Shown: in pieces, positions 28,949 to 37,946 of the stretch
Position numbering within the stretch: position 1 is the first letter of the stretch
How the letters are laid out: every line of letters starts with the position of its first letter
Made by a program: the position numbers and the translations under genes
Notes under the pieces: generated by a model
The model's database searches: none
Seen by the model: only the letters and a program-made list of their open reading frames with translations
Told to the model about the DNA's origin: nothing
NCBI GenBank assembly: GCA_018262235.1
Contig: JAGTRY010000020.1
Location: 1-42,743, forward strand
Origin: Pseudomonadota bacterium
GTDB taxonomy: Bacteria > Pseudomonadota > Gammaproteobacteria > Burkholderiales > Rhodocyclaceae
DNA: 42,743 nucleotides
Reading direction: 5' to 3'

Positions 28949-29460
28949 CGGGTTTTCGAGCGATCCTGCATCTTCAGTTCGATTTCGCTGATGGCTTCAA
29001 GCTTCTGGCGCATCGCGTCGTTTGCTTGCTGCAGCTCGCGCTGCTTCTGCTGGCTGGTGGTCAGGGCATCGTCGAGGCGGCGATTGTCCTGCAACAAGGT
29101 GAGCAAGAGCTGCGCCAGCGGATGTGTACGGCCGCGGCCATTGCTGTCGCTGGGGGCGACATCCAGCAGGCTGAGGGCACGTGTACGGTCGCCTTGCGGC
29201 GGTGGCGCGAGCGTGAGGAAAAGCGCCAGGCGCAGGCGGTTGTCTTCACTGCGGCGGCCGGCAAAGGCTTTTTGCAGGGACTCGGCTTCGCTGGCGAGTT
29301 CAGCCGGGCTCATGTTCTTGATCCGGCCCGCCTGATGGAGCCAGTCCGGGTTGGCGTCTCGTGCGGGCGAGGTGGTGCGGGCCAGGGAGAGGGTGTCGAG
29401 GGGCGTGCAGGCGCTGGCGCAGAGTGCCAGCATGCCGGCGAGGATGTGGAGGCGGATCAT
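28945..29460 (-). CDS. qseG: QseG-like outer-membrane lipoprotein
   Basis: The 171-residue precursor has a signal peptide with a lipobox-like ASAC and lipid cysteine at residue 18. The mature part contains a repeat-like helical region (RLRLALFLTLAPPPQGDRTR, ALSLLDV) and a C-terminal coiled coil (about 125-165). In E. coli QseG sits between glrK and glrR and binds and activates GlrK. Here it overlaps both neighbours by 4 bases, so the three proteins are translationally coupled. Sequence divergence is high, so identity rests partly on position. Confidence 0.85.
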
Positions 29461-30899
29461 GATGAGAGGGATTCCGTGAGCGGCAGGCGGATGCAGGCCC
29501 GCGTGCCATGAGGCGAATTGGCTTGCAGCGAGACTTCGCCACCATGGGCGTTGACGAGTTCGCGCACGATCGACAAACCGAGGCCGCTGCCCTTGACCGG
29601 GCTGCCTGCCGGGGCGGGTCCCTGGACGAAGGCTTCAAACATGCTGGGCGCCAGGTCGGCCGGAATGCCCGGGCCGTTGTCGCAGACTTCGATGTTGATC
29701 CAGCCGTGGGCGGCATGTGCCTCCAGCTGGACGCGAGCGTTTGGCGGGGAGAATTTGAGGGCGTTGGAGAGCAGATTGTCGAGGATCACCCGCAGCTTTT
29801 CGCGATCTGCAGATAGCTGCAGACCCGCGCAGTGGTTGTCGATGTCGATATTGCGTGCGGCGGCGGCCAGTCGCTGTTCGGCGATGACCTGATCCACCAG
29901 AGGCGCCAGTTCGAGTGGTTCACGGCGCAGATTGGCAGGTGCGAAGCGCAGGCCGCTGTAGTCGAGCAGATTCTCGATCAGCTTGCGCAGACGCTGGCAA
30001 TTGCTGACGAGGATCCGGGTGATTTCCGACTGTTCAGCATTGAGCGGCCCGGTTACCTTGTCGAGCAACAGGGCTGTGCCTTCGTGCAAAGCGGTGAGCG
30101 GGGTTTTGAGTTCATGCGAAACATGGTGCAGCAGGCGGGTTTTCTGCGCGTCGAGGGCCAGCAGGCGCGTGCGCAGCCAATCCAGACGCTGGCCGAGCAA
30201 TACCATGTCATGTGGACCGCGGATCTGGATCGGCTCGTTGAAGTGTCCTTCACCCAGTTTGCGCATGGCGGCTTCCAGCTGGCGGAACGGGCGGCGGATC
30301 AGCGCCGTGATGGCCAGGGCAAGCAGCAGGCTGATCGGAATCAGGATCCACAAGCGCTGCAGCAACTGGCGACGCGCGGCTGCGGCCTCGATCTGCAATG
30401 CGCTGATGTCGGCCTCGATGCGCGCATCCGCCTGGCTGACGATGCTCGCCGCCGTCTCGTCCATGCTGCTGAAGGCCTTGATCAGGGCCGGGCTCTCGAT
30501 CTGTGTCAGGCCCGGCTGCTGCAGACGTTGCCAGACGCCCTCTTCGCTGCTGCGCAGGCGGTCCAGATCGGGCTGGATGTTCAGGATGTCGGCGTGCTGC
30601 GTCAACCGCTCGGCCATGTCGTTGAATTCGGTACGACGTCTGCTGTAGGCCGTGAGTCCGCGTGCATCGTTGAGCACCAGTTGCTGGCGGGCGAGGCGTT
30701 CCAGCGCGTTGAGGTGTTCGCTGAGTCCGCGGCTGTCACGGGTGATGGCCGTGGCACGGGTGATGGCTTCTTCACTGCGCCGGCTGAGCTGGTCCAGCGA
30801 GAAATAGGCTGCCAGCAGTGCCAGCACGGGTGGCAGGGCAACCAGTGCGAAGCCCAGCAGCAAGAGCTTGGGCAGAGAGACCGGATAGGGCAGGCGCAT
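29457..30899 (-). CDS. glrK: Sensor histidine kinase GlrK (QseE)
   Basis: The 480-residue inner-membrane kinase has TM1 at about 11-33, a periplasmic helical domain to 182, TM2 at 183-201, a HAMP linker, a HisKA domain with phospho-acceptor H262 in HVSHELKTPL, and an ATPase domain with VCDNGPGIP and KGSGLGLSIVRELV. It phosphorylates GlrR. The frame is open upstream to 31328 through the neighbouring gene, but MRLPYPVSLPKLLLL just before TM1 marks the real start. No strong Shine-Dalgarno site is seen; a 10-bp inverted repeat lies 8 bases upstream. Confidence 0.94.
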   Translation of the reverse strand: MRLPYPVSLPKLLLLGFALVALPPVLALLAAYFSLDQLSRRSEEAITRATAITRDSRGLSEHLNALERLARQQLVLNDARGLTAYSRRRTEFNDMAERLTQHADILNIQPDLDRLRSSEEGVWQRLQQPGLTQIESPALIKAFSSMDETAASIVSQADARIEADISALQIEAAAARRQLLQRLWILIPISLLLALAITALIRRPFRQLEAAMRKLGEGHFNEPIQIRGPHDMVLLGQRLDWLRTRLLALDAQKTRLLHHVSHELKTPLTALHEGTALLLDKVTGPLNAEQSEITRILVSNCQRLRKLIENLLDYSGLRFAPANLRREPLELAPLVDQVIAEQRLAAAARNIDIDNHCAGLQLSADREKLRVILDNLLSNALKFSPPNARVQLEAHAAHGWINIEVCDNGPGIPADLAPSMFEAFVQGPAPAGSPVKGSGLGLSIVRELVNAHGGEVSLQANSPHGTRACIRLPLTESLSS

Positions 30900-30906
30900 C
30901 GTGCTC

Positions 30907-30935
30907 GGGTACAAAGAAGAGTTCCCTTTGTACCC
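30907..30935. promoter_or_regulatory. Inverted repeat in the glrK leader
   Basis: GGGTACAAAG (30907-30916) and CTTTGTACCC (30926-30935) are perfect 10-bp arms separated by 9 bases, ending 8 bases before the glrK ATG. It could be an operator or an mRNA hairpin covering the ribosome-binding region. No T-run follows, so it is not an intrinsic terminator. Confidence 0.6.
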
Positions 30936-30979
30936 TTGACGATGTTCAGGGTTCCCGTCAGGGCGACGGAAGGCCGGTG

Positions 30980-31642
30980 CTACGCGAGCGCTGCTTGAGC
31001 GGGTATGCAGCCGTACAGTACTGCGAAGAAGTGGCAGACCGTGCCGGTGAGAACGAACAGATGCCAGACAAAGTGCCCGTAACGCAAACGGCCATCCAGC
31101 GCGTAGAAAACCACGCCCCCTGTATAGGCCAGTCCGCCAGCAATGAGCCAGACGGCCCCTGCGGTGGAAATGTTGTTGAACAGCGGCACGGCGGCAATCA
31201 CGATCAGCCAGCCCATCAGCAAATAGATGCCATTGGAAAGCCAGGGGTTGGACAGGCGGTTGCTGAACATCAGGATCAGGCCGGTTGCGGCGAGCCCCCA
31301 GACCAGGCCGAACAGGGTCCAACCCCACGCGCCGGCAAGCACGCTGAAGGTGAAAGGCGTATACGTGCCGGCGATCAGCAGAAAGATTGCCGCGTGATCA
31401 AGCTTGCGGAAGATCTGCTTGATGCGGCCCTGCGGAACCCAGTGATAGACCGTGGAACTCAGATACATCAGCACCATCGTGGTGGCATAGATGCAGGCTG
31501 CGGTGATATTGGCCGCACTGCCCTGGCGTGCCGTGATGATGACCAGAATCGGGAAGGCCGCAATGGCTGCCAGCAAACCCGCGCTGTGGCTGACTACGTT
31601 GGCGATCTCTTCGCCACGGGTTTGGATGCGTTTGAGTTTCAT
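30980..31642 (-). CDS. Hemolysin III / PAQR family membrane protein
   Basis: The 220-residue protein has seven hydrophobic helices and the PAQR-type metal residues: SHSAGLLAA near the N-terminus, SSTVYHWV, KLDHAAIFLLIAGTYTPFTF, and the late GHFVWHLFVLTG. Homologues are annotated as hemolysin III or YqfA; enzymatic and physiological roles in bacteria are poorly known. The family start MKLKRIQTRGEE fixes 31642 rather than the longer frame to 31720. Confidence 0.93.
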   Translation of the reverse strand: MKLKRIQTRGEEIANVVSHSAGLLAAIAAFPILVIITARQGSAANITAACIYATTMVLMYLSSTVYHWVPQGRIKQIFRKLDHAAIFLLIAGTYTPFTFSVLAGAWGWTLFGLVWGLAATGLILMFSNRLSNPWLSNGIYLLMGWLIVIAAVPLFNNISTAGAVWLIAGGLAYTGGVVFYALDGRLRYGHFVWHLFVLTGTVCHFFAVLYGCIPAQAALA

Positions 31643-32027
31643 GCTGTGTCTGTTCTCTCTGTGGCTGTGTCGAGCCTTGTTCGTGATGCTGTATGTTTGT
31701 TTGCGCACGGAATACGTCAAGCCGGTACTTCATACTTACTGTAGCTTGATTCGATGGCCAGGTGAAGCACCGGGCAAAAGACTGGTTCCTGATAGAGATT
31801 GCAGGGTTTTGGCGCAATCAGCAGGAACTTGGCGGGCGGATAGGGTGTCGTATATCTAGTGTGGACAGTGGGTGTCGGTGCAGGTTCCATCACCTGAATG
31901 ATCCAGCCGACAATCGCTGCAGATCTGCCCTCAAGTCGCTTCGCGATCCTGCATGCAGCACCGGGTGGGATAGCATGTCCGGGTGCTGAATCAGTTTTTC
32001 CCTTAATTGATTGAAAAGGAGCTAGTC
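31643..32027. other. Intergenic region between divergent genes
   Basis: These 385 bases separate the divergent hemolysin III and ElaB-like genes. A TTGACG at 31720-31715 (minus strand) could be a -35 box for the hemolysin III gene, without a convincing -10. I see no gene, RNA or repeat here. Confidence 0.4.
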
Positions 32028-32330
32028 ATGACGGAAACCACTTCTTCGACCCTGCTTGATGAATCGCAGGACATTCTGCACAAGACCGAAAAACTGATCA
32101 TCGATGCCGCTGCGGCGACCGGCAAGGAAGCCGAGATCCTGCAGGCACGCATCATTGCCGGCTTGCGTGAAGCCAAAGAGCGCCTGAGTTCCGCAGAGGA
32201 AATCGCCGTGGAAAAAGCCAAGGCTGCGGCCAAGGTGACGGACCAGTATGTGCACGAAAATCCGTGGAAGGCGATCGGCATTGGCGCCGCTGTGGGTGTG
32301 GTCGTAGGCATGCTGATTGCCCGCCGCTGA
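32028..32330 (+). CDS. ElaB/YqjD/DUF883 family membrane-anchored protein
   Basis: The 100-residue protein is a long charged helix (about 10-75) followed by a glycine-rich C-terminal membrane anchor (IGIGAAVGVVVGMLIARR). This is the layout of ElaB and YqjD, which in E. coli tether ribosomes to the inner membrane in stationary phase. AAGGAG is 8 bases before the ATG at 32028. The next gene starts one base after its stop, so the three genes form an elaB/yqjD-yqjE-yqjK type operon. Confidence 0.93.
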   Translation: MTETTSSTLLDESQDILHKTEKLIIDAAAATGKEAEILQARIIAGLREAKERLSSAEEIAVEKAKAAAKVTDQYVHENPWKAIGIGAAVGVVVGMLIARR

Positions 32331-32331
32331 A

Positions 32332-32718
32332 ATGGGAATGCGGCTGATCGAACGGATCCACCGTCTGGCTGATAACCTGACGGGCTTGCTGGGCAACCGG
32401 CTGGATCTGTTCGGACTGGAGGTGCAAGAAGAAACGGAGCGCCTGCTGGGCAATCTGGTGGTTCTTCTTGCCCTGTTTGTCTTCGCGGCATTTGCCTTGT
32501 TCTTTGCAACGGTGGCGCTGCTGGTCTTTGCTGCGAGCAGCGGTTGCCTGCTCGCGGTCGCGATCGGCGTGGCGTCGGCTTACGGTTTGCTGGCGGTCGC
32601 GTGTGGCGTTGTGATGTGGCGGCGCCAGAAGGAAGCTCACGTGCCTTTTGCAGCAACGCGAGCCGAATTCGAGCGTGATCGAATGGCCTTGTGCCGTCGC
32701 CCGGAGGACGAAACATGA
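32332..32718 (+). CDS. YqjE-like (DUF1469) membrane protein
   Basis: The 128-residue protein has an amphipathic N-terminal helix and two transmembrane helices (about 43-66 and 76-98), as in YqjE, also classed with phage holin superfamily 6. Function is unknown; the gene is nearly always beside yqjD. The ATG at 32332 is one base after the upstream stop, with a second Met at 32338 as an alternative. It overlaps the next gene by 4 bases. Confidence 0.9.
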   Translation: MGMRLIERIHRLADNLTGLLGNRLDLFGLEVQEETERLLGNLVVLLALFVFAAFALFFATVALLVFAASSGCLLAVAIGVASAYGLLAVACGVVMWRRQKEAHVPFAATRAEFERDRMALCRRPEDET

Positions 32719-32966
32719 GCCGTCGAACCGTACGTGATTTCCGCAAGGAAATGCTGCTGTTGCAGGCCGAGCAATATCGTCTGGCCTTGCGCCAGGATCT
32801 GGCCAGCCTGGCTCCGATGGCACCTGAAGGCAAGGATCATCTGGTGTGGATCGAAACGCTTGCCGGTATTCTGGGGGCGGTGCTGCCTGCACGCTGGGGG
32901 CGCTGGTTGAACGTGGCGCTGAGTGCCTGGCGGATTGGTCGGCAGGCTTTGATGAAAAACTCTTAG
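32715..32966 (+). CDS. Small YqjK-like protein
   Basis: The 83-residue protein occupies the yqjK position and has the matching layout: a basic, helical N-terminus (MSRRTVRDFRKEMLLLQAEQ) followed by a weakly hydrophobic segment (ETLAGILGAVLPARWGRWLN). Sequence similarity to E. coli YqjK is not obvious by eye. GGAGG precedes its ATG, and it overlaps yqjE by ATGA. A terminator follows 40 bases later. Confidence 0.75.
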   Translation: MSRRTVRDFRKEMLLLQAEQYRLALRQDLASLAPMAPEGKDHLVWIETLAGILGAVLPARWGRWLNVALSAWRIGRQALMKNS

Positions 32967-33005
32967 CCGTTTCGTTCCTCGCCAGTCTTGGCGCTGCTGA
33001 AATGG

Positions 33006-33030
33006 AAAACGCCGCATTGCGCGGCGTTTT
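33006..33030 (+). terminator. Intrinsic terminator of the yqjDEK-type operon
   Basis: AAAACGCCGC (33006-33015), loop ATTGC, GCGGCGTTTT (33021-33030). The 10-bp stem ends in a T-run on the plus strand. Downstream a second perfect palindrome, GGTGGATCCACC (33036-33047), has no clear role. The next about 200 bases before 33242 hold no gene I can identify. Confidence 0.85.
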
Positions 33031-33241
33031 GTGTCGGTGGATCCACCACCGGCGCCGGGATTGATCCCGGTTATGGGCTACCTGTTGCTCAACAATCTTG
33101 CGGTTGCGATAAGGGTTCCCTTTGTGTTGCGCAGTGGATGACTGCACTTTCTTTGTAAGTGTTGATCAAGCCGAATGCAAGGGAAATTCTGGCCCTGCAG
33201 GGTCTTCCTGTCCGCCGCCCAGCAGAGCCTGAACTGAGCGC

Positions 33242-34099
33242 TTACATGGCGATCAACGTCTGGCGTCCCCACCAGCTCTGCGCCGGCTGTACCTGGACCG
33301 GGTTGCGCACGACCGCTGCTTCCACGCAAAGCATGCGGCGGAATCCGCTGGCCGGCATGTCACTGATGTTTGCGCAGGTTTCTTCCCATGGATTCCACAC
33401 CACGGTATCCGGCATGTTTTCGGTATTGATGCCAATCGAGCGCTGGGTTTCGCGCAGCAGGAGAGGATTCTCCGTTTCGTAGTAAAGGCGCGTGGTCTCA
33501 CGGTCAATGACCACTCCGACACCGGTATCCACGCGCTCTTCAACCTCTGTCTTGTTGAGCAGGTTGCGGTATGTCTGCCCGCGCAGTCCTTCAAGGACGA
33601 CCTCTTCGACTTCCTTCACGCGCAGATAGGTATGGAGTGCGGCGGAAAACTCGAATGCCTGTTCGCCGGTGTTCTCGACTTCGAACTCGATGTCGATGCG
33701 TGAACCGGTGATTCCGATGCTGATTTCAGCCTGAAAGGCGTGCGGCCAGAGCGCACGGGTTTCCTCGTTATCGGTGATCCGCAGCGTAGCCATGGCGAAA
33801 TCTTCGCCGGCACGCGCAGCAACTTTTTCCCACATCCGGGTGCGGACGAAACCGTGCTGGGGCAGGGGACCGTTTGTGCCGAATTGGGGGAAACAGACCG
33901 GCACGCCACCGCGTACGGGGGTGCCGGGTTTGAAGACTGCTTTGTCCGACATGTACAGGCGCTCGTCACCACCGGCCGGTTTCCAGGAAACGAGATGGCC
34001 ACCGTAGAGCAGAACGATGGCTTCAGCACCATCCGGTGAACGCAGTTGAATGGCGGGGAGTCCTTGGTAGTCGATTTCCTGCGCGAGAGGTGTAGGCAT
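33242..34099 (-). CDS. D-hexose-6-phosphate mutarotase (YeaD-like)
   Basis: The 285-residue aldose-epimerase-fold enzyme interconverts anomers of glucose 6-phosphate and related sugars. The motifs are VRGGVPVCFPQFG, PLPQHGFVRTRMWE (substrate His), FSAALHTYLRV (catalytic His) and MLCVEAAVV (catalytic Glu). It has no signal peptide, as expected for the cytoplasmic sugar-phosphate branch rather than galactose mutarotase. Confidence 0.94.
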   Translation of the reverse strand: MPTPLAQEIDYQGLPAIQLRSPDGAEAIVLLYGGHLVSWKPAGGDERLYMSDKAVFKPGTPVRGGVPVCFPQFGTNGPLPQHGFVRTRMWEKVAARAGEDFAMATLRITDNEETRALWPHAFQAEISIGITGSRIDIEFEVENTGEQAFEFSAALHTYLRVKEVEEVVLEGLRGQTYRNLLNKTEVEERVDTGVGVVIDRETTRLYYETENPLLLRETQRSIGINTENMPDTVVWNPWEETCANISDMPASGFRRMLCVEAAVVRNPVQVQPAQSWWGRQTLIAM

Positions 34100-34157
34100 G
34101 GTTATTTGTCAGACAAGTTTTAAGTTGTAAGAATATTACGCGTTTGTGCCGGCAGTG

Positions 34158-34763
34158 TCATCGGCACGCGGTGAGTTCAGTATGGCGATAGCAATCCAGC
34201 GTGTGGTCATTGACCATGCCGGTTGCCTGCATGAAGGCATAGCAGATCGTGCTGCCGACGAAACGGAAACCACGTTTCTTCAGTGCTTTCGACATGGCAT
34301 CGGATTCCGGGGTGCTGGCGGGGACTTCCTGCATGCTGTGCCAGCCGTTCTGGCGCGGATGACCCCCGACGAATTGCCAGAGCCAGGCCGGGACATTGCC
34401 GGCTTCGGCTTCGAGTGCCAGCCAGGCGCGTGCATTGTCGATGGTCGACGTGATCTTGAGACGATTGCGCACGATGCCGGGATTGGCCATCAGGCGATTG
34501 AAATCGGCCTCGTCGTAGCGGGCGATCCTGGCGATGTCGAAGCCGTCGAAAGCCTGTCGGTACGCGGCGCGTTTTTTCAGGATGGTGATCCAAGCCAGCC
34601 CGGCCTGGGCACCTTCCAGGGTCAGCATCTCGAAGAGTCGCGTGGCATCCCGCAGCGGCACGCCCCATTCTTCATCGTGATACTGGCGATAGAGCGGGTC
34701 GGCTGCACCGGCCCAGGTTCCGAGCCAGGCACAACGGCAGCGATGGTCTGGCAAAGCGCTCAT
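34158..34763 (-). CDS. tag: DNA-3-methyladenine glycosylase I
   Basis: Tag removes 3-methyladenine from alkylated DNA. The 201-residue enzyme has the helix-hairpin-helix glycosylase fold, RCRCAWLGT and YHDEEWGVP at the N-terminus, FEMLTLEGAQAGLAWITIL, and the C-terminal VNDHTLDCYRH. The Cys/His set (N-terminal Cys, YH, NDH and DC) matches the zinc snap of Tag. It overlaps the start of its transcript partner, the monooxygenase gene, by 4 bases. Confidence 0.97.
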   Translation of the reverse strand: MSALPDHRCRCAWLGTWAGAADPLYRQYHDEEWGVPLRDATRLFEMLTLEGAQAGLAWITILKKRAAYRQAFDGFDIARIARYDEADFNRLMANPGIVRNRLKITSTIDNARAWLALEAEAGNVPAWLWQFVGGHPRQNGWHSMQEVPASTPESDAMSKALKKRGFRFVGSTICYAFMQATGMVNDHTLDCYRHTELTACR

Positions 34764-35071
34764 TCCTTCATCTCGTTGATGGGTTCCAGCATGCGGATAT
34801 CCGGCAGCCCGCGTACCTTGCCGATGAGCATCATCACGCTGTGCGTGACCAGTGCAGAGTTGAGGTGGCGCTTGTGGGCTTCGGCATTTTCCCAGACTTC
34901 AATGGTGTTGAAGCGGCCCGGGCGGGCTGCGTCGGCATACACGTCGAAGCGCAAGCAGCCTTCTTCCTGGCGATGCAGCCCGGCCATCTCCTGCAGGATT
35001 TGACGGACTTCTTCTACGTATTCGGAATCGGCTTCGGCGAGGGTGAGGACGTGTATCGAATCGGGATGCAT
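34760..35071 (-). CDS. Antibiotic biosynthesis monooxygenase (ABM) domain protein
   Basis: The 103-residue protein is a single ABM/dimeric alpha-beta barrel domain: EVRQILQEMAGLHRQEEGCL, RFDVYADAARPGRFNTIEVW and ENAEAHKRHLNS. Related YgiN-like proteins are quinol monooxygenases. It is upstream of and overlaps tag, so the two are co-transcribed. The specific substrate is unknown. Confidence 0.9.
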   Translation of the reverse strand: MHPDSIHVLTLAEADSEYVEEVRQILQEMAGLHRQEEGCLRFDVYADAARPGRFNTIEVWENAEAHKRHLNSALVTHSVMMLIGKVRGLPDIRMLEPINEMKE

Positions 35072-35107
35072 ACGGAATGTGGGTGGCGCGCTGAATGGGG
35101 GTAATTG

Positions 35108-37816
35108 TCAGGCTCGAGCATTGGCTTTGGCAAGGTCCAGCGTGCCGTGCTTGAGCGTCTTGTCTTCGGGGTCGTTGTGCAGCACGAAACCGATGCGTTC
35201 GACAAAGCGCAGCATCCGGTCATTGCTGGCGAGAAATTCACCTTTCATGGTGGTGAGCCCGCGTTGCCAGGCGGTGCTGATGATTGCTTCCATCATGCGT
35301 CGGCCCAGACCACTGTGCTGATAGGCATCGGCTACCACGATTGCGAATTCGCAGCTCGTACCGTCCGGGTTGGTGTTGAAACGGCTGACACCCAGCTGTT
35401 TTTCCTGTCCGTTTTCCAGACAGGTGGCGATGAAGGCCATCTCACGGTCGTAGTCGATCAAGGTGAGCTTGGCGAGCAGGGAGGGCGAAAGCTCGCGCAG
35501 GGCACTCATGTAACGGAAGTACTTGGTTTCCGGGGAGAGCTGGCGTACGAAGCCCTGATTCATTTCAGCGTCTTCGGGTTTGATCGGACGGATGGTGACC
35601 GGCGTGCCATCCTTGAGTTGCCAGGACCAGACCAGATTGGCCGGGTAAGGGTGGATCGCCATGTGCTCATAACGCGCATTCTGATGCGGATTGCGTCCGA
35701 TCTCGATGCGTGCTTCGGCTGCCAGCAGGCCGCGGTCATCGATGTAGAGCGGGTTGATCTCCAGCGAGCGCAGCATCGGCAGTTCGCAGATCAGGTCGGA
35801 GACGCGCAACAGCATGTGCTCGAGCGCTTCGAAATCTGCAGCAGGCATTCCTTCCATCGGCCCCAGCATGCGTTCGGCATGGGTGTCGTGGAGCATGTCG
35901 CGCACCAGAAAAGCATTCAGCGGCGGCAGGGCGACGGCACGATCCGGCCAGTAATTCGGATCCAGACTGCGTTCGCCGAACCCGATCACCGGGCCGAACA
36001 CCGGATCGCGCCACACCCGCAGCATCAACTCCCGGGCGTACGGGCTGTGATAGCTGGGTTCCACACAGATACCGGCCGCAAAGGCTTCCGGCATGTGCTG
36101 CTCCATCTGGCTGTGCAGTTCTTCCCAGGCCAGATGCAGGCCGACCGCGCTGGCCAGGTCGTGGCGTGCGCTGGCGTGTTGCAGGCGGGTTCCCTGGAGG
36201 GCCGCATTCGGACGCAGACTGACCGGGTAGGCAAACTGCGCTGCTGCGCGCTCGGCATCCAGCACGGTGTGCACCACCCGCATCGGGCCGACCGGGATAT
36301 GAAACGCGGCAAGCAGGCCCAGCGCCTCGTGGCGGCGAAGCACGGTGCGGCGATCCTTCAAGGCGGCATCGATCAGGCCGATGGCCAGTTCGCGCATCGG
36401 CGCCTTTTCATATTCGAGCGGACCGGGGACTTGCGTGAGCAGGCGCTGGTTGCGGTAATACGAGCTGATGTGCGAGAACACATCGACAGCACTTTCCGGT
36501 GTGCGCAGGCTTGGAATCTTGGCCATCCGGAAAATCTCGCGTGCTTCCAGGCAGGCATCATCTCCCAGCCAGCAGGTCAGGATGGGCTTGTCGGAAACCT
36601 TGCTCAGCTCGACCACCCGGCGTGCCACCTCGCTCGGCTGACTCATCGCCAACGGCGAGAGCAGACACAGCACCCCATCCACGTTGTCATCGACGATCAG
36701 TGCTTCCAGTGCGCGGGCGTAGCGCTCAGGATTGGAGTCGCCAACCAGATCGACCGGGTTTTCGCGTGACCAGTGTGCTGGCAAAAACTTTTCCAGTCGG
36801 GCGATGGTTTCGGGCGCAAGGCGGGCCATCACGATCCCCAGATCACCCGCCCGGTCTGCAGCCATGACGCCCGGCCCTCCACCGTTGGTGATGATGGCCA
36901 GACGATTGCCGCGCGGACGGAAATGCACGAACAAGCCCTTGAGGTTGCTCAGCAACTGGGTGAGGGTGGATAAGCGGACCACGCCGGAACGGCGCAGCGC
37001 GGCATCGAATACCGCGTCGTCACCGGTCATCGACCCGGTATGCGCCTGCGCGGCACGCGAGCCGACCGGATGCCGCCCGACTTTGAGCACCATCACCGGC
37101 TTGACCCGGGCGGCGGCGCGCAAGGCGCTGAGAAAGCGGCGGGCATCGCGGATGCCTTCGATATACACCAGGATTGCTTCGGTATGGAAATCCCACACGA
37201 GATAATCCAGGACTTCGCCAAAATCCAGTTCAGCGGAAGAACCCAGCGAGACCACCGTGGAAAAGCCGACCTGATTGGGGCGAGCGTAATCCAGTACGGC
37301 AGCGCACAGTGCGCCCGATTGCGAGACGAAGCCGATGGAACCATTGAGCGCACCCCCTCCGGCGAAGGTGGCGTTCAGGCCCAGAAGCGGGCGGACGATT
37401 CCCAGACTGTTTGGCCCGAGCATGCGCATGCCATATTGACGGGCAATGCGCACCGTGTCGATTTCGAGCTGGGCTCCGAGCGCGCCACTTTCGCCAAAAC
37501 CGGCCGAGAGCACGGCCGCGACCCGCACGCCGGCCTGGCCGCATTCATCGATCAGTCCCGGCACCGTACCGGCCGGAGTGGCAATGACAGCCAGATCGAC
37601 CTTGCCCGGGATGTCGCGGATATCGGCGACGCAGGGGACGCCCTGCACCGACTGGTATTTCGGATTGACGGCGTAGAGCTTGCCTTTGTAGCCGGCAGCC
37701 AGCATGTTGGCAACGAGAATTGCCCCGAGCGCATTGCTCCGCTCGGTGGCGCCAATGATGGCCACACTGCGCGGTTCGAAAAGCGGCGAGAGGTAGTGTT
37801 TTTCGTCCAAGCTCAT
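35108..37816 (-). CDS. Pat/PatZ-type protein lysine acetyltransferase (acyl-CoA synthetase-like fused to GNAT)
   Basis: The 902-residue protein joins a CoA-binding Rossmann domain (about 8-135; PRSVAIIGATERSNALG), a succinyl-CoA ligase-like domain (SIGFVSQSGAL, about 160), an ATP-grasp-like part (about 490-700; LEINPLYIDDRG) and a C-terminal GNAT domain (about 735-895; acetyl-CoA loop HSGLGRRMM). In Salmonella and E. coli such enzymes acetylate and inactivate Acs, and acs lies 1.5 kb away here. H259 in AHTGSMTG is kept, as in true NDP-forming synthetases, whereas the ATP-grasp lysine region looks degenerate (YPVSLRP). Start at 37816 has no strong ribosome site. Confidence 0.93.
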   Translation of the reverse strand: MSLDEKHYLSPLFEPRSVAIIGATERSNALGAILVANMLAAGYKGKLYAVNPKYQSVQGVPCVADIRDIPGKVDLAVIATPAGTVPGLIDECGQAGVRVAAVLSAGFGESGALGAQLEIDTVRIARQYGMRMLGPNSLGIVRPLLGLNATFAGGGALNGSIGFVSQSGALCAAVLDYARPNQVGFSTVVSLGSSAELDFGEVLDYLVWDFHTEAILVYIEGIRDARRFLSALRAAARVKPVMVLKVGRHPVGSRAAQAHTGSMTGDDAVFDAALRRSGVVRLSTLTQLLSNLKGLFVHFRPRGNRLAIITNGGGPGVMAADRAGDLGIVMARLAPETIARLEKFLPAHWSRENPVDLVGDSNPERYARALEALIVDDNVDGVLCLLSPLAMSQPSEVARRVVELSKVSDKPILTCWLGDDACLEAREIFRMAKIPSLRTPESAVDVFSHISSYYRNQRLLTQVPGPLEYEKAPMRELAIGLIDAALKDRRTVLRRHEALGLLAAFHIPVGPMRVVHTVLDAERAAAQFAYPVSLRPNAALQGTRLQHASARHDLASAVGLHLAWEELHSQMEQHMPEAFAAGICVEPSYHSPYARELMLRVWRDPVFGPVIGFGERSLDPNYWPDRAVALPPLNAFLVRDMLHDTHAERMLGPMEGMPAADFEALEHMLLRVSDLICELPMLRSLEINPLYIDDRGLLAAEARIEIGRNPHQNARYEHMAIHPYPANLVWSWQLKDGTPVTIRPIKPEDAEMNQGFVRQLSPETKYFRYMSALRELSPSLLAKLTLIDYDREMAFIATCLENGQEKQLGVSRFNTNPDGTSCEFAIVVADAYQHSGLGRRMMEAIISTAWQRGLTTMKGEFLASNDRMLRFVERIGFVLHNDPEDKTLKHGTLDLAKANARA

Positions 37817-37946
37817 ACCCCGGCGAGGCCTTGACGGGCGGTTGCCCGATGACCCTCAGTATGCCGTATCCAGAGGATCTGTTGCGAACGTGTTCGCCCG
37901 GGTGGGCGAAGTTCTGAATCCGGGGATGCCGCGCGCTGACGGGCGG

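Noticed and set aside
30900-31328. N-terminal extension of GlrK
   Set aside because: The 143 extra codons overlap the hemolysin III gene, are Arg-rich and lack any membrane helix; the kinase starts naturally just before TM1 at 30899.
35105-36769. 554-residue plus-strand open frame
   Set aside because: It is antisense to the Pat-type gene, whose domains are clear on the minus strand.
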